From Azoarcus sp. DD4 (GTDB lineage Bacteria; Pseudomonadota; Gammaproteobacteria; Burkholderiales; Rhodocyclaceae), in the NCBI RefSeq assembly GCF_006496635.1, contig NZ_CP022958.1, positions 2,914,001-2,978,000 on the forward strand: DNA of 64,000 nt, read 5' to 3'. Position numbers and translations under genes: made by a program. Positions 22,907 through 32,342 of the stretch are shown here, piece after piece. The notes below the pieces were generated by a model. The model had not been told where the DNA came from. It ran no database searches and was given only the letters and a program-made list of their open reading frames with translations. Each line of letters begins with the position of its first letter. The stretch's first letter is position 1.

Positions 22907-23752
22907 TCAGAGCAGCCGGGACCATACCGGCAAAAGATCGGAAGGCAAAGGATTGCAGCGGCCGAGATCGACCGGACTCTCATTTTCGCCATGAAAATCG
23001 GACGCCCGCGACGCAAGCAAGCCGCGCGAACGCGCCACCGTGGCGAAGCGCCGCATCTCGTCGTCGGTGTGCGCACCGGAAACGACCTCGACCGCCTCAC
23101 CTCCGGCCGCCATGAAACGATCGAACAAGGCGTCCATGTTGGCGGAAGAGAGCCGGTAGCGGGCCGGATGCGCAACTACGGCAATGCCACCGGCTGCACG
23201 TATCCAGCCGACTGCATCTTCCAGCGCTGCCCATTCATGCTCGACGAAACCAGGCTTGCCCCGTACGAGGTAGTGATCGAACACCGTCTTGACGTCAGGC
23301 ATCACCCCGATCGCAACCAGATGGCGGGCGAAATGGGCGCGACTGACCAAAGCCGGATTGCGGGCGAAACGGCGCGCCCCTTCCAGCACATTGACGAAAC
23401 CTATGCCCTCCAGGCCAGTTGCCATCTTGCGGGCACGCAGATCGCGGCCACTGCGGACCAACTCCAGCCCGGCCCGCAGCCCCGGGGCATCGACGTCGAC
23501 GCCGAGCCCGACGATGTGGATGGTCTCCCCGGCGAACGACACCGAGATCTCGACGCCGGCCACGAAGCGCATGCCGAGTGCGGTCGCTGTCTCACGTGCC
23601 AAGGCGATACCGCCGAGCTCGTCGTGGTCGGTAAGCGCAAGCAGTTCGACCCCGTTCGCGTGCGCACGCCGGACCACCGCATCCGGCTCCAGCCAGCCGT
23701 CGGATACGGTGGAATGACAATGCAGGTCCACGTTCATCGTTTGAATGCTCAT
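22907..23752 (-). CDS. PHP-domain metal-dependent phosphoesterase (RNase AM-like)
   Basis: A 281-residue protein with the four PHP metal motifs: DLHCHSTVSDG, TDHDE, an internal GVEI, and VAHPARY plus a late DFHG. This resembles the YciV/RNase AM group, which trims short RNA 5' ends or hydrolyses 3',5'-bisnucleotides. Its ATG at 23752 overlaps the stop of the upstream hydrolase (ATGA), which settles the start despite an open frame upstream. Substrate inferred only. Confidence 0.88.
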   Translation of the reverse strand: MSIQTMNVDLHCHSTVSDGWLEPDAVVRRAHANGVELLALTDHDELGGIALARETATALGMRFVAGVEISVSFAGETIHIVGLGVDVDAPGLRAGLELVRSGRDLRARKMATGLEGIGFVNVLEGARRFARNPALVSRAHFARHLVAIGVMPDVKTVFDHYLVRGKPGFVEHEWAALEDAVGWIRAAGGIAVVAHPARYRLSSANMDALFDRFMAAGGEAVEVVSGAHTDDEMRRFATVARSRGLLASRASDFHGENESPVDLGRCNPLPSDLLPVWSRLL

Positions 23753-24633
23753 ATCGACGTCGACCGTGTATCCCGCAAAAAATCCTCGATGATCGCCGCA
23801 ATCCGTTCCGGCTGATCGTGATGCAGGTTGTGCCCGGCATCGGCAACACTCACCAGCTGGAGATCGCGGAAACAGGCCTTGGCGGCCGCATCTACCTCGT
23901 CGCTGATACCAACACGCCGGCGCAACTCGGGCTCCGCGGGCTCCACCCAGAGGACCCGGCCGGTGATCCGCCGCCAGCAAGCCTCGGACTCGGCGCGGCG
24001 ATAGAGCACCGGGTTGATGCGCCTATGGTTGGGATCGCCGGCGAACCGCACGGCCCCGCTTTCCGTGTGCTCGCCGAGCTGCCTGGCCAGCCAGGCAGCT
24101 CGGGTCGGATCAAGCCGTGGATTCTCGCGCTGCAGACGCGCCGCGAGAGCGTCGAAATCCGGATACTCGCGCGACACGCCCGGACGGCCGAGCTCATCGA
24201 GCCACTTCTCGTAGCGCCCCGGCGCCTCCTCCGGCGCGCGGTCCAGCAGGCCGAATGCGTCCAGCGCAATGACACGGCCTACCCGGGCGGGACGGACACC
24301 GGCATACAGGCAGGCCACGTTGCCACCCATGCTGTGACCGATCAGCGTGACCGCCTCGCCCGCTTGTTCGACTTCGAGAATCGCGTCGAGATCGGCGAGG
24401 TAGTCGGGAAACCAGTACGCATCCCCCTGCCGGTCCGATCGCCCGAAGCCCCGCCAGTCCGGTGCGATGACGTGCCAGTCTTGTGCGAAGGCATCGACGA
24501 CAAACTGAAACGAGGCGGATGCGTCCATCCACCCATGGAGCATGAAAAGCTTGGGCGCCCCTGCCTCCCCCCACTCGCGAAGGTGATAGCTCAGACCGCG
24601 TACGTCGATGAATCGGCTTCGTGATGGTTTCAT
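23749..24633 (-). CDS. Alpha/beta hydrolase
   Basis: A 294-residue hydrolase of the alpha/beta fold: HGWMDASASF oxyanion region near residue 35, nucleophile elbow GHSMGGN with Ser at about 115, and a late DAGHNLHHDQPE providing the catalytic His. Start at MKPSRSRF by homology; the frame is open further upstream without family similarity. First gene of the block running to rluB, with an ATGA overlap to the PHP gene. Substrate unknown. Confidence 0.88.
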   Translation of the reverse strand: MKPSRSRFIDVRGLSYHLREWGEAGAPKLFMLHGWMDASASFQFVVDAFAQDWHVIAPDWRGFGRSDRQGDAYWFPDYLADLDAILEVEQAGEAVTLIGHSMGGNVACLYAGVRPARVGRVIALDAFGLLDRAPEEAPGRYEKWLDELGRPGVSREYPDFDALAARLQRENPRLDPTRAAWLARQLGEHTESGAVRFAGDPNHRRINPVLYRRAESEACWRRITGRVLWVEPAEPELRRRVGISDEVDAAAKACFRDLQLVSVADAGHNLHHDQPERIAAIIEDFLRDTRSTSI

Positions 24634-24761
24634 GGCGCGATGATAACAAAGCGGCACGCATGCATCCCGGCCAGGTCCCGCAGGGTACATGGACACCCTT
24701 CATGCCGAGTGACAGCTGTGCGATGATCCGCCCGGTCTATAACCACATTCAGGAAATGGTC

Positions 24762-25061
24762 ATGAGCACGACAAGCCAAGGCACCTGCCGTCATTTCGTC
24801 ACTTACAGCGGCGTCAAGCTGCCATTCAAGCTGGTCAATGAACTGGGCGACAACGAACTGGGCAACCGCAATACGTACTTCCGCGGCTACTTCGACGCGG
24901 ACGGCCGGCTGAGCGGCTTCGACAAACTGGTTTACGGCGAGATCGAGCTGTCGCACCGCTACACTTATCACGACAACGGCAAGCTGCTGCGCGCCGAGAT
25001 CACCGATGCGGATGAAGAACTCACCGTGCTCGATTTCGACGAGGCCGGCCAGCCCGCCTGA
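24762..25061 (+). CDS. Conserved hypothetical protein, about 100 residues (DUF6156-like)
   Basis: Starts at ATG 24762 with AGGAA six bases upstream; 99 residues, soluble, acidic. It contains FVTYSGVKLPFKLVNEL, YFRGYFDADGRL and ELSHRYTYHDNGKLLRAEIT, a repeated beta-strand pattern. I associate it with the DUF6156 family from memory, with limited confidence, and no function is known to me. It stands alone between the divergent hydrolase block and the zinc-ribbon/ALDH frame. Confidence 0.7.
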   Translation: MSTTSQGTCRHFVTYSGVKLPFKLVNELGDNELGNRNTYFRGYFDADGRLSGFDKLVYGEIELSHRYTYHDNGKLLRAEITDADEELTVLDFDEAGQPA

Positions 25062-25153
25062 GCTTTCCGCCGGCGGATGGTCGCTACGGACCACCCGACG
25101 ACGTAGCGCGCTATCATCGAAAGCAGCCCCCATGCTCGCCCGCCACGTCGCCG

Positions 25154-25543
25154 ATGCAATCCCCATCCACGCCCCCCCTGCCCCAAACCCCTCCGACGAC
25201 GGCAGCAGCCAACGTCACGGTCGGCGAATTGCGCCGCTGTCCGACCTGCAATCGCTGGGGAGGTGCGCGCAGGCTGGGGGCGGATGGGGAAACGGTCGAA
25301 CTCGACCCGGCTCAGCCGCGCGGCCCCTGCCGGGAAGGGCCGTGGCACGGATCCTTGCGTGGTCCGCGCAATGCCTGCGGGCAATGGCTGCAATGGCAGG
25401 AAATAGGCAAGCCGCTGACTGCCACCCCACAGCCGGCTGTACCTCCGCTCGATCCACGGCAGGCTTTTGGTGCGAATCACTCTCAGCGAACAAATCGCGA
25501 ACTCTGCGAGTCCACCGCGTATCCGCCAAACGGGAGTGCGGCC
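25154..25543 (+). CDS. Putative small zinc-ribbon module, in frame with the downstream dehydrogenase
   Basis: The frame opens at ATG 25154 and runs without a stop into the ALDH gene. Residues 24-80 look like a genuine small domain: Cys29-x2-Cys32, Cys59, Cys75, with GPW and ACGQW around the last cysteines, a pattern resembling free-standing small zinc-ribbon proteins of this bacterial group. Residues 81-130 look like untranslated spacer. There is no good ribosome site at 25154. Either a stand-alone gene lost its stop, or a real fusion exists. The module and its expression are uncertain. Confidence 0.45.
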
Positions 25544-27055
25544 GTGGACGTCGATACCCTCTTGGCCCGGCTCGGGCTCGCAACCGAAAAGCTGCACAGC
25601 GGCGACTTCGTTGTTCGCACGCCGATCACCGGCGCCCCCCTTGTCCGCCTGCAGGCAACGCGCAGCGTCGAAGCGGAAGCGGCGATCGCACGAGCGTCCC
25701 ACGCCTATCTGTACTGGCGCACGGTCCCTGCCCCGGTCCGCGGCACCCTCGTCCGCCGTTATGCCGACACCTTGCACAAGCACAAGACTCAGCTCGCCGA
25801 GCTCATTACGCTGGAGAGCGGCAAGATCCACGAGGAAGCGCTCGGCGAAGTACAGGAGATGATCGACATCTGCGAATTCGCCGCCGGACTGTCCCGCCAA
25901 TTACATGGCCTGACAATCACCAGCGAGCGGCCGGGTCACCGCATCCAGGAACTCTGGCATCCGGCAGGCGTGGTGGGCATCATCTCCGCCTTCAACTTCC
26001 CGGCGGCCGTCTGGGCCTGGAACGCGGCGCTGGCGTGGGTCTGCGGCGACACGGTGGTGTGGAAGCCTTCTGAGCGAACACCGCTGACTGCGCTTGCCTG
26101 CGCCAGCCTGTTCTCCGACACCTGCGCCAGCCAGGGGGATGTCTGCGAGGGTCTGCTCGAAGTCCTGGTCGGTGGGCGTAGTCTCGCCGAGCTTCTCGCG
26201 ACCGACAAACGCATTGCCGTGCTGTCGGCAACCGGCTCCTGCGAGATGGGCCAGGCGATCGCACCGGTCGTCGCCCGCCGCATGGGCAAGGCCATACTCG
26301 AGCTTGGCGGCAACAACGCGGCGATCGTCACGCCCAGCGCCGACCTCGCGCTGACCGAACGTGCAGTGCTGTTCGGCGCGGTCGGCACGGCCGGCCAACG
26401 CTGCACCAGCCTGCGCCGCCTCATTGTTCACGACGCGATCCACGATACGTTGCGCGACCGGCTTCGCGCGGCATGGCAGCGGGTGAAAGTCGGCAACCCC
26501 TTGCTTCCCGGTGTATTGGTCGGTCCGCTGATCGACCAGCGTGCCGACGATGCCATGTCGACCGCACTCCTTGCAGCCGAAGCCGCAGGTGGCATCGTTT
26601 GGGGCGGGGAAACGGTCGCCGTCGAAGGGTGCAGCGGGGCTTACTACCGCCGCCCCGCCCTGGTGGAAATGCCTGCTCAGACCGACATCATGATGCGCGA
26701 GACCTTTGCGCCCATCCTGTATCTGCTGCGCTACCGTGATCTCCGCGAGGCCATCACCCTCAACAATGCCGTACCGCAAGGCCTGGCATCGGCCATCTTC
26801 ACCCGCGACCTCGCAGAGGCGGAGTTGTTCATGTCGGCTGCCGGAAGCGACTGCGGCATCGTCAACGTAAATACCGGCCCGTCCGGTGCGGAAATCGGCG
26901 GCGCCTTCGGCGGCGAAAAGGATAGCGGCGGCGGCCGCGAAGCGGGCTCGGATGCCTGGAAGGCCTACATGCGGCGGACTACGTGCACGGTCAACGCATC
27001 CGGCAGCTTGCCGCTCGCACAGGGCATCAGTTTCGGGCTGGAGACACAGGACTAA
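25544..27055 (+). CDS. NAD-dependent aldehyde dehydrogenase, ALDH7/piperideine-6-carboxylate type
   Basis: GTG start at 25544 with CGGGAG eight bases upstream gives 503 residues, the normal ALDH7 length, beginning VDVDTLLARLG. Landmarks are SAFNFPAAVWAWNAALA, WKPSERTPLTALA, the ELGGNNAAIV Glu and the GTAGQRCTSLRR Cys nucleophile, and a C-terminal GPSGAEIGGAFGGEKDSGGGREAGSDAWK. ALDH7 enzymes oxidise alpha-aminoadipic semialdehyde in lysine or pipecolate catabolism and related semialdehydes. The frame is also open upstream through a zinc-ribbon-like module, so a 633-residue fusion cannot be excluded. Confidence 0.9.
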   Translation: MDVDTLLARLGLATEKLHSGDFVVRTPITGAPLVRLQATRSVEAEAAIARASHAYLYWRTVPAPVRGTLVRRYADTLHKHKTQLAELITLESGKIHEEALGEVQEMIDICEFAAGLSRQLHGLTITSERPGHRIQELWHPAGVVGIISAFNFPAAVWAWNAALAWVCGDTVVWKPSERTPLTALACASLFSDTCASQGDVCEGLLEVLVGGRSLAELLATDKRIAVLSATGSCEMGQAIAPVVARRMGKAILELGGNNAAIVTPSADLALTERAVLFGAVGTAGQRCTSLRRLIVHDAIHDTLRDRLRAAWQRVKVGNPLLPGVLVGPLIDQRADDAMSTALLAAEAAGGIVWGGETVAVEGCSGAYYRRPALVEMPAQTDIMMRETFAPILYLLRYRDLREAITLNNAVPQGLASAIFTRDLAEAELFMSAAGSDCGIVNVNTGPSGAEIGGAFGGEKDSGGGREAGSDAWKAYMRRTTCTVNASGSLPLAQGISFGLETQD

Positions 27056-27079
27056 CAAATAAGAAGCGAAGAATGCCCC

Positions 27080-27991
27080 TCATTCCAGCTCGGGTTCGTC
27101 CACATCCGCACTGTCGTCGCGCTGCTCGGCCTTCGCAGTCGCCAGCATCGCTTCCCGGCTGTCGGGCGTTTCCAGGCTGATCCTGCCGAGCGTCCCGCTA
27201 CGGTAATCGTTCAGCAGGATGTGTGCCGCCTTCTCCAGGTCCAGTCCGCCGCCCTTGACGCGACATCCACGTCTGAGTCCGACCGCCTCTACCAGCGCGG
27301 GACCATCCATACCGCCAGGATCGAGCTTGTAGCGCGCAGCCAGCAGGTCCGGGTAGCGGACGATCAGGATTTCGCCGAGAAAGGCGGCGACCTCCTCGTC
27401 TATTACCGCATTGCGGCCGATGGCGTGACTCGCCGCCAGCATGTAGCCGTCGGAATCGTGCTCGATCTTCGGCCACATCAGCCCCGGCGTGTCCGTCAAG
27501 GTCATGCCGGGCCCCAGATCCAGTGTCTGCAACTGCTTGGTGACGGCCGGCTCGTCGCCCACCGCAGCCACCTTGCGCTTGAGCAGTGCGTTCATGATGG
27601 TCGACTTGCCGACGTTGGGAATGCCCATGATCATCATCCGCAGCGGCTTGGTGCCGTCGTCGCGATGCGGCGCCAGCGTGCGACACAGACCGGGAATGCG
27701 TGCCACGTCGGCCGACTTCTTGGCCGAAATGGCGACAGCCCTGACGCCGGGCTGGCGATTGTAGAAATCCATCCAGGCCTTGGTGGCCGCCGGATCGGCG
27801 AGATCGACCTTGTTCAACAACTTCAGGCACGGGCGATTACGGAAGCGCCGCAATTCGCCGATCATCGGATTGCTGCTCGCTTCGGGCAGGCGGGCATCGG
27901 TCACTTCGATCACCACATCGATCGCTGCCAGCATTTCGGCCGCCTTCTTGCGGGCCGAATTCATATGACCGGGAAACCACTGGATGGGCAT
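27080..27991 (-). CDS. ylqF: Ribosome biogenesis GTPase YlqF/RbgA
   Basis: A 303-residue circularly permuted GTPase: the NKVD G4 motif (60-63) comes before the G1 motif GIPNVGKST (123-131) and DTPG. The N-terminus IQWFPGHMNSARKKAAEML is typical of YlqF, which helps assemble late 50S proteins. The C-terminal domain is basic, ending in an acidic tail. Convergent with the dehydrogenase gene and divergent from the cold-shock gene. Confidence 0.95.
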   Translation of the reverse strand: MPIQWFPGHMNSARKKAAEMLAAIDVVIEVTDARLPEASSNPMIGELRRFRNRPCLKLLNKVDLADPAATKAWMDFYNRQPGVRAVAISAKKSADVARIPGLCRTLAPHRDDGTKPLRMMIMGIPNVGKSTIMNALLKRKVAAVGDEPAVTKQLQTLDLGPGMTLTDTPGLMWPKIEHDSDGYMLAASHAIGRNAVIDEEVAAFLGEILIVRYPDLLAARYKLDPGGMDGPALVEAVGLRRGCRVKGGGLDLEKAAHILLNDYRSGTLGRISLETPDSREAMLATAKAEQRDDSADVDEPELE

Positions 27992-28271
27992 TTCTTATCC
28001 TGGAAAAAACAGGCTGCGCATTATCCCACTGCTGAAGCAGGCAGCCACGCGAAATCGGCTGCGACAAATAAATTACCCGCACGGTCGGAAACCGTGTATT
28101 GTGACGTTCGCAGTCGATTCAAGCAGTGGTTGTCCTTGTGGTGTCTTCTCCGCGTGTTCGCTCCGCGAAACCTTCCGGTTCCGAACCCATCCGGTCTGAT
28201 TCCCTCGATACGTTTCTTGATCGTTCCTGCATTTCGGGCAAACGCCTAACTTTTATTTTTGGAACGCATAA

Positions 28272-28481
28272 ATGAGCACTCAAACCGGTACCGTCAAGTG
28301 GTTCAACGACGCCAAGGGCTTCGGCTTCATCACCCCGGAAAACGGCGGCGACGACCTCTTCGCCCACTTCTCTGAAATCCAGAGCAACGGCTTCAAGTCC
28401 CTCGCTGAAAACCAGCGCGTGGAATTCGAAGTGAAGTCGGGCCCCAAGGGTCTGCAAGCGGCGAAGATTCGCCCGCTCTGA
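28272..28481 (+). CDS. Cold-shock domain protein (CspA family)
   Basis: A 69-residue single cold-shock domain with RNP1 KGFGFIT and RNP2 DLFAHF. It binds single-stranded RNA or DNA and acts as an RNA chaperone. The 280-base space upstream has no other gene and is AT-richer than average near 28050-28110 and 28245-28265, so a long 5' leader, common for csp genes, is likely. A strong terminator follows at 28505. Confidence 0.97.
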   Translation: MSTQTGTVKWFNDAKGFGFITPENGGDDLFAHFSEIQSNGFKSLAENQRVEFEVKSGPKGLQAAKIRPL

Positions 28482-28504
28482 TCGGCTCCTGCCGTATCGC
28501 GAAA

Positions 28505-28529
28505 AACGCGGCCTTGTGCCGCGTTTTTT
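28505..28529 (+). terminator. Intrinsic terminator of the cold-shock gene
   Basis: AACGCGGC (28505-28512) pairs with its complement (28518-28525), 5-base loop, then a run of T to 28529; A-run upstream extends the stem. Confidence 0.92.
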
Positions 28530-28703
28530 CTTTTCCGGCCGGCACGCGCACCCCGCTCCCCTGCTCGGGGACACCGGCGCAGCCAGCGCCTGCTGCCGCG
28601 ATTTCGCATTTCCCGACTCGTCGTCCATACTTCAGCGTCGTACGTCTTTCCCCCGCCGGGCGCCCGCCCGGGCGGCCGTACTGCCTTGCCAGGCCTTTCC
28701 GAC

Positions 28704-30650
28704 ATGACCGATCCGATCGCCACCTTTGCCGACCTCAACCTGCCCCCTGCACTGCTGCAGGCGCTTGCCGACGTCGGCTACGAAACCCCTTCGCCCATCC
28801 AGGCCGCGTGTATTCCACAGCTGCTTGACGGTCACGACATCCTTGGTGAAGCGCAGACCGGCACCGGCAAGACTGCGGCGTTCGCCTTGCCCATGCTGGC
28901 TCGCCTGGACCTCGCCAAACGCAATCCGCAGGTGCTGGTGCTGACGCCAACCCGCGAACTCGCGATCCAGGTTGCAGAGGCCTTCCAGAAGTACGCTCAT
29001 CATCTGCGCGACTTTCATGTGCTGCCGCTCTACGGCGGCCAGAGCATGGTGGTGCAGCTGCGCCAGCTGTCACGCGGTGCCCAGGTCATCGTCGGCACCC
29101 CTGGCCGGGTCATGGACCACCTGGAGCGCGGCAGTCTCAAGCTGGACGGACTGTCCGCCCTGGTGCTGGACGAGGCCGACGAGATGCTGCGCATGGGCTT
29201 CATCGAAGACGTCGAATGGATCCTCGAGCACACGCCGCCGGAGCGCCAGACCGCGCTGTTTTCCGCAACCATGCCGGATGCGATCCGACGCGTGGCGCAC
29301 CAGCACCTGCGCGAACCTAAGGAAGTGAAGATCCGGGCCGCGACCAGCACGGTGTCGGCGATCAGCCAGCGCTACTGGCTGGTGCGCGGCGTCGACAAGC
29401 TCGACGCCCTCACGCGCATCCTCGACGCCGAGGAAAAGCTCGATGCGGCCATCGTCTTCGTACGCACCAAGACGGCAACGACCGAGCTCGCGGACAAGCT
29501 CGAAGCCCGCGGCTACGCCGCGGCCGCACTCAACGGCGACATGACCCAGGGCCTGCGCGAGCGTGTTATCGAGCAGCTGAAGAACGGCTCGCTGGACATC
29601 GTCGTCGCCACCGACGTCGCAGCGCGCGGCATCGACGTACCGCGCATCAGTCACGTCATCAACTACGACATCCCCTACGACACCGAAGCCTACGTACACC
29701 GTATCGGCCGCACCGGACGCGCCGGCCGCGAAGGTAGCGCCATCCTCTTCGTCGCGCCGCGCGAGAGCCGTATGCTGAAGGCGATCGAACGCGCTACGCG
29801 CCAGCCCATCGAAGCTATCGCGCTGCCCAGCCGCGAAGCTGTCGCCGGCCGGCGGGTCGCCCAGTTCAAGCAGTTGGTGCTCGACACCCTGCAACAGGAA
29901 GACCTGGGCTTCTTCATGGACGTGGTGAACGGACTGGCGGAGGAGCATGAACTCGACGCACACGAAATCGCCGCGGCGCTGACCTATCTCGCCCAGCGCG
30001 ACAAACCTCTGCAAGTCGAAGAAAGCGGCCGTGGCTGGGACGTGGCAACGGCACCGACGGAGCGCGAACGTCGCCCCGCCCGCGAAACGCAACGGGACAA
30101 CACCTGGAGCGAGCGTCCCGAACGTGCACCGCGCCCCAACCGTGACGAGATCCTCAACCGTCGGCGTGCCTTCGCCGACGGCGCCCTGGTGCGCTACCGC
30201 ATAGACGTGGGTCGCAGCCAGGGTGCCACGCCCAAGGAAATCGTTGGTGCAATCGCAAACGAAGGCGGCATCGAGGGCAAGTACATCGGACAGATCCACC
30301 TGTTCGACGACTACAGCACGGTCGAACTGCCTGCCAGCCTGCCAGGCGAACTCCTCGGTCTGCTCAAGCGCACCCGCGTGCGCCAGTGCTCACTCAACAT
30401 CCGCCCCCTGACTGAAGCCGAGGCAAACGCGCAACCACCGCGCCGCGGTCCGCAACGTGACAGCCAGCGTCCCGAGGCCGGCAGGCGCCACCCCACCGAA
30501 GAACGCAAGGAATGGGGGCAAAAGCGCACGACACCCAGCCAGCCCCAGGAGCGTAGCGAGCAAGGCGCCAAGCCGGCACGTTTCGGCACGGGCAAGCCTC
30601 ATCCCGACAAAGGTTCAGACAAGCCTTGGAAGCGCAAGGAAAAACGCTGA
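28704..30650 (+). CDS. deaD: ATP-dependent DEAD-box RNA helicase DeaD/CsdA-type
   Basis: A 648-residue helicase. Motifs in order are Q motif (GYETPSPIQ), I AQTGTGKT, PTRELA, GTPGR, II DEAD, III SAT, VI HRIGRTGRAGR. After the RecA domains comes the DeaD dimer/linker and a DbpA-type RNA-binding domain (RYRIDVGRSQGATPKEIVGAIANEG, about 490-560), then a basic disordered tail. It remodels RNA during ribosome assembly and cold growth, consistent with its position next to a cold-shock gene. Start MTDPIATF chosen by homology over the upstream ATG at 28686. Its stop overlaps the next gene (TGATG). Confidence 0.95.
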   Translation: MTDPIATFADLNLPPALLQALADVGYETPSPIQAACIPQLLDGHDILGEAQTGTGKTAAFALPMLARLDLAKRNPQVLVLTPTRELAIQVAEAFQKYAHHLRDFHVLPLYGGQSMVVQLRQLSRGAQVIVGTPGRVMDHLERGSLKLDGLSALVLDEADEMLRMGFIEDVEWILEHTPPERQTALFSATMPDAIRRVAHQHLREPKEVKIRAATSTVSAISQRYWLVRGVDKLDALTRILDAEEKLDAAIVFVRTKTATTELADKLEARGYAAAALNGDMTQGLRERVIEQLKNGSLDIVVATDVAARGIDVPRISHVINYDIPYDTEAYVHRIGRTGRAGREGSAILFVAPRESRMLKAIERATRQPIEAIALPSREAVAGRRVAQFKQLVLDTLQQEDLGFFMDVVNGLAEEHELDAHEIAAALTYLAQRDKPLQVEESGRGWDVATAPTERERRPARETQRDNTWSERPERAPRPNRDEILNRRRAFADGALVRYRIDVGRSQGATPKEIVGAIANEGGIEGKYIGQIHLFDDYSTVELPASLPGELLGLLKRTRVRQCSLNIRPLTEAEANAQPPRRGPQRDSQRPEAGRRHPTEERKEWGQKRTTPSQPQERSEQGAKPARFGTGKPHPDKGSDKPWKRKEKR

Positions 30651-31276
30651 TGCGAGCTTGGCTGGCGATCCTTGCTCTGCTGTTCCTGACCGCCTGCGGC
30701 AACGATCGACCGAAATTCTCCCCGTTGCCTGCAGGCACCGCCGTCCTTGCCTTCGGTGACAGCGTCACCTGGGGCACCGGCGCTGCGCCGGGCGAGGACT
30801 ACCCGACCCAGCTTGCGGCGCTGAGCGGCTGGCAGATCGCCAATGCGGGCATTCCCGGCGATCTCGCAGAGACCGCCAGGCACCGGATCGACGAGGCGCT
30901 TGCCGAGCACGCCCCGCGTCTGGTGCTGGTCGAACTCGGTGGCAACGATTTTCTGCGGCGACGGGCCGAAGGTGAAGTGACAGAGGACTTGCGAGCCATC
31001 CTCCGTGCGATCCGCGACGCCGGTGTGCAACCGGTGCTGGTTGCCGTTCCGGCCTTTTCACCCATCGGTGCGGCGACCGGCAATCTGAAGGATGCAGCGC
31101 TCTATCGCAGACTCGCACAGGAAGAGAACGTGCCGCTCATCGAGACGGTATTTGCCGACGTGCTGTCCGAATCCACGCTTCGGGCCGACCCCATCCACCC
31201 GAACGCCAGCGGCTACCGCCGCTTGGCCGAAGGTATTGCCAAAGCGCTACAAGGCCACGGTTTGCTGGGGCGCTGA
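30650..31276 (+). CDS. GDSL/SGNH-family lipoprotein esterase (TesA-like)
   Basis: A 208-residue protein with a lipoprotein signal (LLFLTAC, lipid-bearing Cys16). The SGNH blocks are GDSVTWG with nucleophile Ser38, an Asn/Gly block, GGND (97-100) and DPIHPN with Asp180 and His183. It is a predicted periplasmic esterase, thioesterase or lysophospholipase. The ATG overlaps the deaD stop, so it is translationally coupled. Exact substrate unknown. Confidence 0.9.
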   Translation: MRAWLAILALLFLTACGNDRPKFSPLPAGTAVLAFGDSVTWGTGAAPGEDYPTQLAALSGWQIANAGIPGDLAETARHRIDEALAEHAPRLVLVELGGNDFLRRRAEGEVTEDLRAILRAIRDAGVQPVLVAVPAFSPIGAATGNLKDAALYRRLAQEENVPLIETVFADVLSESTLRADPIHPNASGYRRLAEGIAKALQGHGLLGR

Positions 31277-31279
31277 ACG

Positions 31280-32266
31280 ATGACTGCTCCGTTTTCCATC
31301 CTGACACCGGATGTGGTGCTGGACGCACTCGAAAGCGTGGGTCTTGCACCGGACGGGCGCCTGCTCGCCCTCAACAGCTACGAGAACCGCGTCTATCAGG
31401 TCGGCATCGACGATGCGCCCATGCGGGTGGTCAAGTTCTACCGCCCGGCGCGCTGGAGCGATGCGGCCATCCTCGAGGAGCATGCGTTTACCGCCGAACT
31501 CGCCGAACGGGAGATTCCCGTCGCGGCACCGATCGCGCACGCCGGAACGACCTTGCATCACTTCGGCGAGCTCCGTTTCGCCGTGTTTCCCCGGCTCGGC
31601 GGCCGCGCTCCCGAGCTGTCCGACCCTGCCACGCTGGAACGCCTCGGCCGCTTCATCGGCCGCATCCATGCCGTCGGGGCCACCCGCGCCTTCGCCGTCC
31701 GGCCCGACCTCGACATCGCCAGCTTCGGCGAAGAGCCACGCGCCTGGCTGCTCAAACACGATTTCATTCCGCCCGACCTGCTCACCGCCTGGCGCACCAC
31801 GGTCGATCAGGCACTGGACGGCGTTCGACGCGCCTTCGACCGTGCCGGTGACTTTGCCACCCTCCGGCTGCACGGCGATTGCCACATGGGCAACGTGCTC
31901 TGGCTGCCCGGCGACGGCGGCGGGCCACAGTTCGTCGATTTCGACGATGCGCGCAGCGGCCCGGCGGTGCAGGACCTGTGGATGCTGCTGTCAGGCGAAC
32001 GCCCCGAGATGGCCAGCCAACTCGCCGATATCCTTGCCGGCTACGAAGACTTCTGCGAGTTCTCTGCGCGCGAGCTGCATCTGATCGAGGCGCTGCGTAC
32101 CCTGCGCCTGATCCACTACTCCGCCTGGCTTGCGCGCCGCTGGGACGACCCGGCCTTCCCCTCCGCGTTTCCCTGGTTCAACACCCAACGCTACTGGCAG
32201 GACCGCGTGCTCGAACTGCGCGAGCAGATCGCCCTCATGGACGAAGCGCCGCTCTGGCCCGCGTGA
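31280..32266 (+). CDS. srkA: Stress-response protein kinase SrkA (YihE)
   Basis: A 328-residue aminoglycoside-phosphotransferase-fold kinase of the YihE type. Motifs are LNSYENRVYQVG, the Lys region MRVVKFYRPARW, catalytic LHGDCHMGNVLW with Asp and Asn, and FVDFDDARSGPAVQDLWML for metal binding. SrkA is a Ser/Thr kinase that counters MazF-linked stress death in E. coli. Three bases after the GDSL gene, hence same operon. Confidence 0.93.
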   Translation: MTAPFSILTPDVVLDALESVGLAPDGRLLALNSYENRVYQVGIDDAPMRVVKFYRPARWSDAAILEEHAFTAELAEREIPVAAPIAHAGTTLHHFGELRFAVFPRLGGRAPELSDPATLERLGRFIGRIHAVGATRAFAVRPDLDIASFGEEPRAWLLKHDFIPPDLLTAWRTTVDQALDGVRRAFDRAGDFATLRLHGDCHMGNVLWLPGDGGGPQFVDFDDARSGPAVQDLWMLLSGERPEMASQLADILAGYEDFCEFSARELHLIEALRTLRLIHYSAWLARRWDDPAFPSAFPWFNTQRYWQDRVLELREQIALMDEAPLWPA

Positions 32267-32342
32267 TCAGGCGCGACCAGCCACGCCGCAGCCCCGGCAT
32301 GACGGGTTAAACTCGACGGCATCACGCGGACATGCCCTATTC

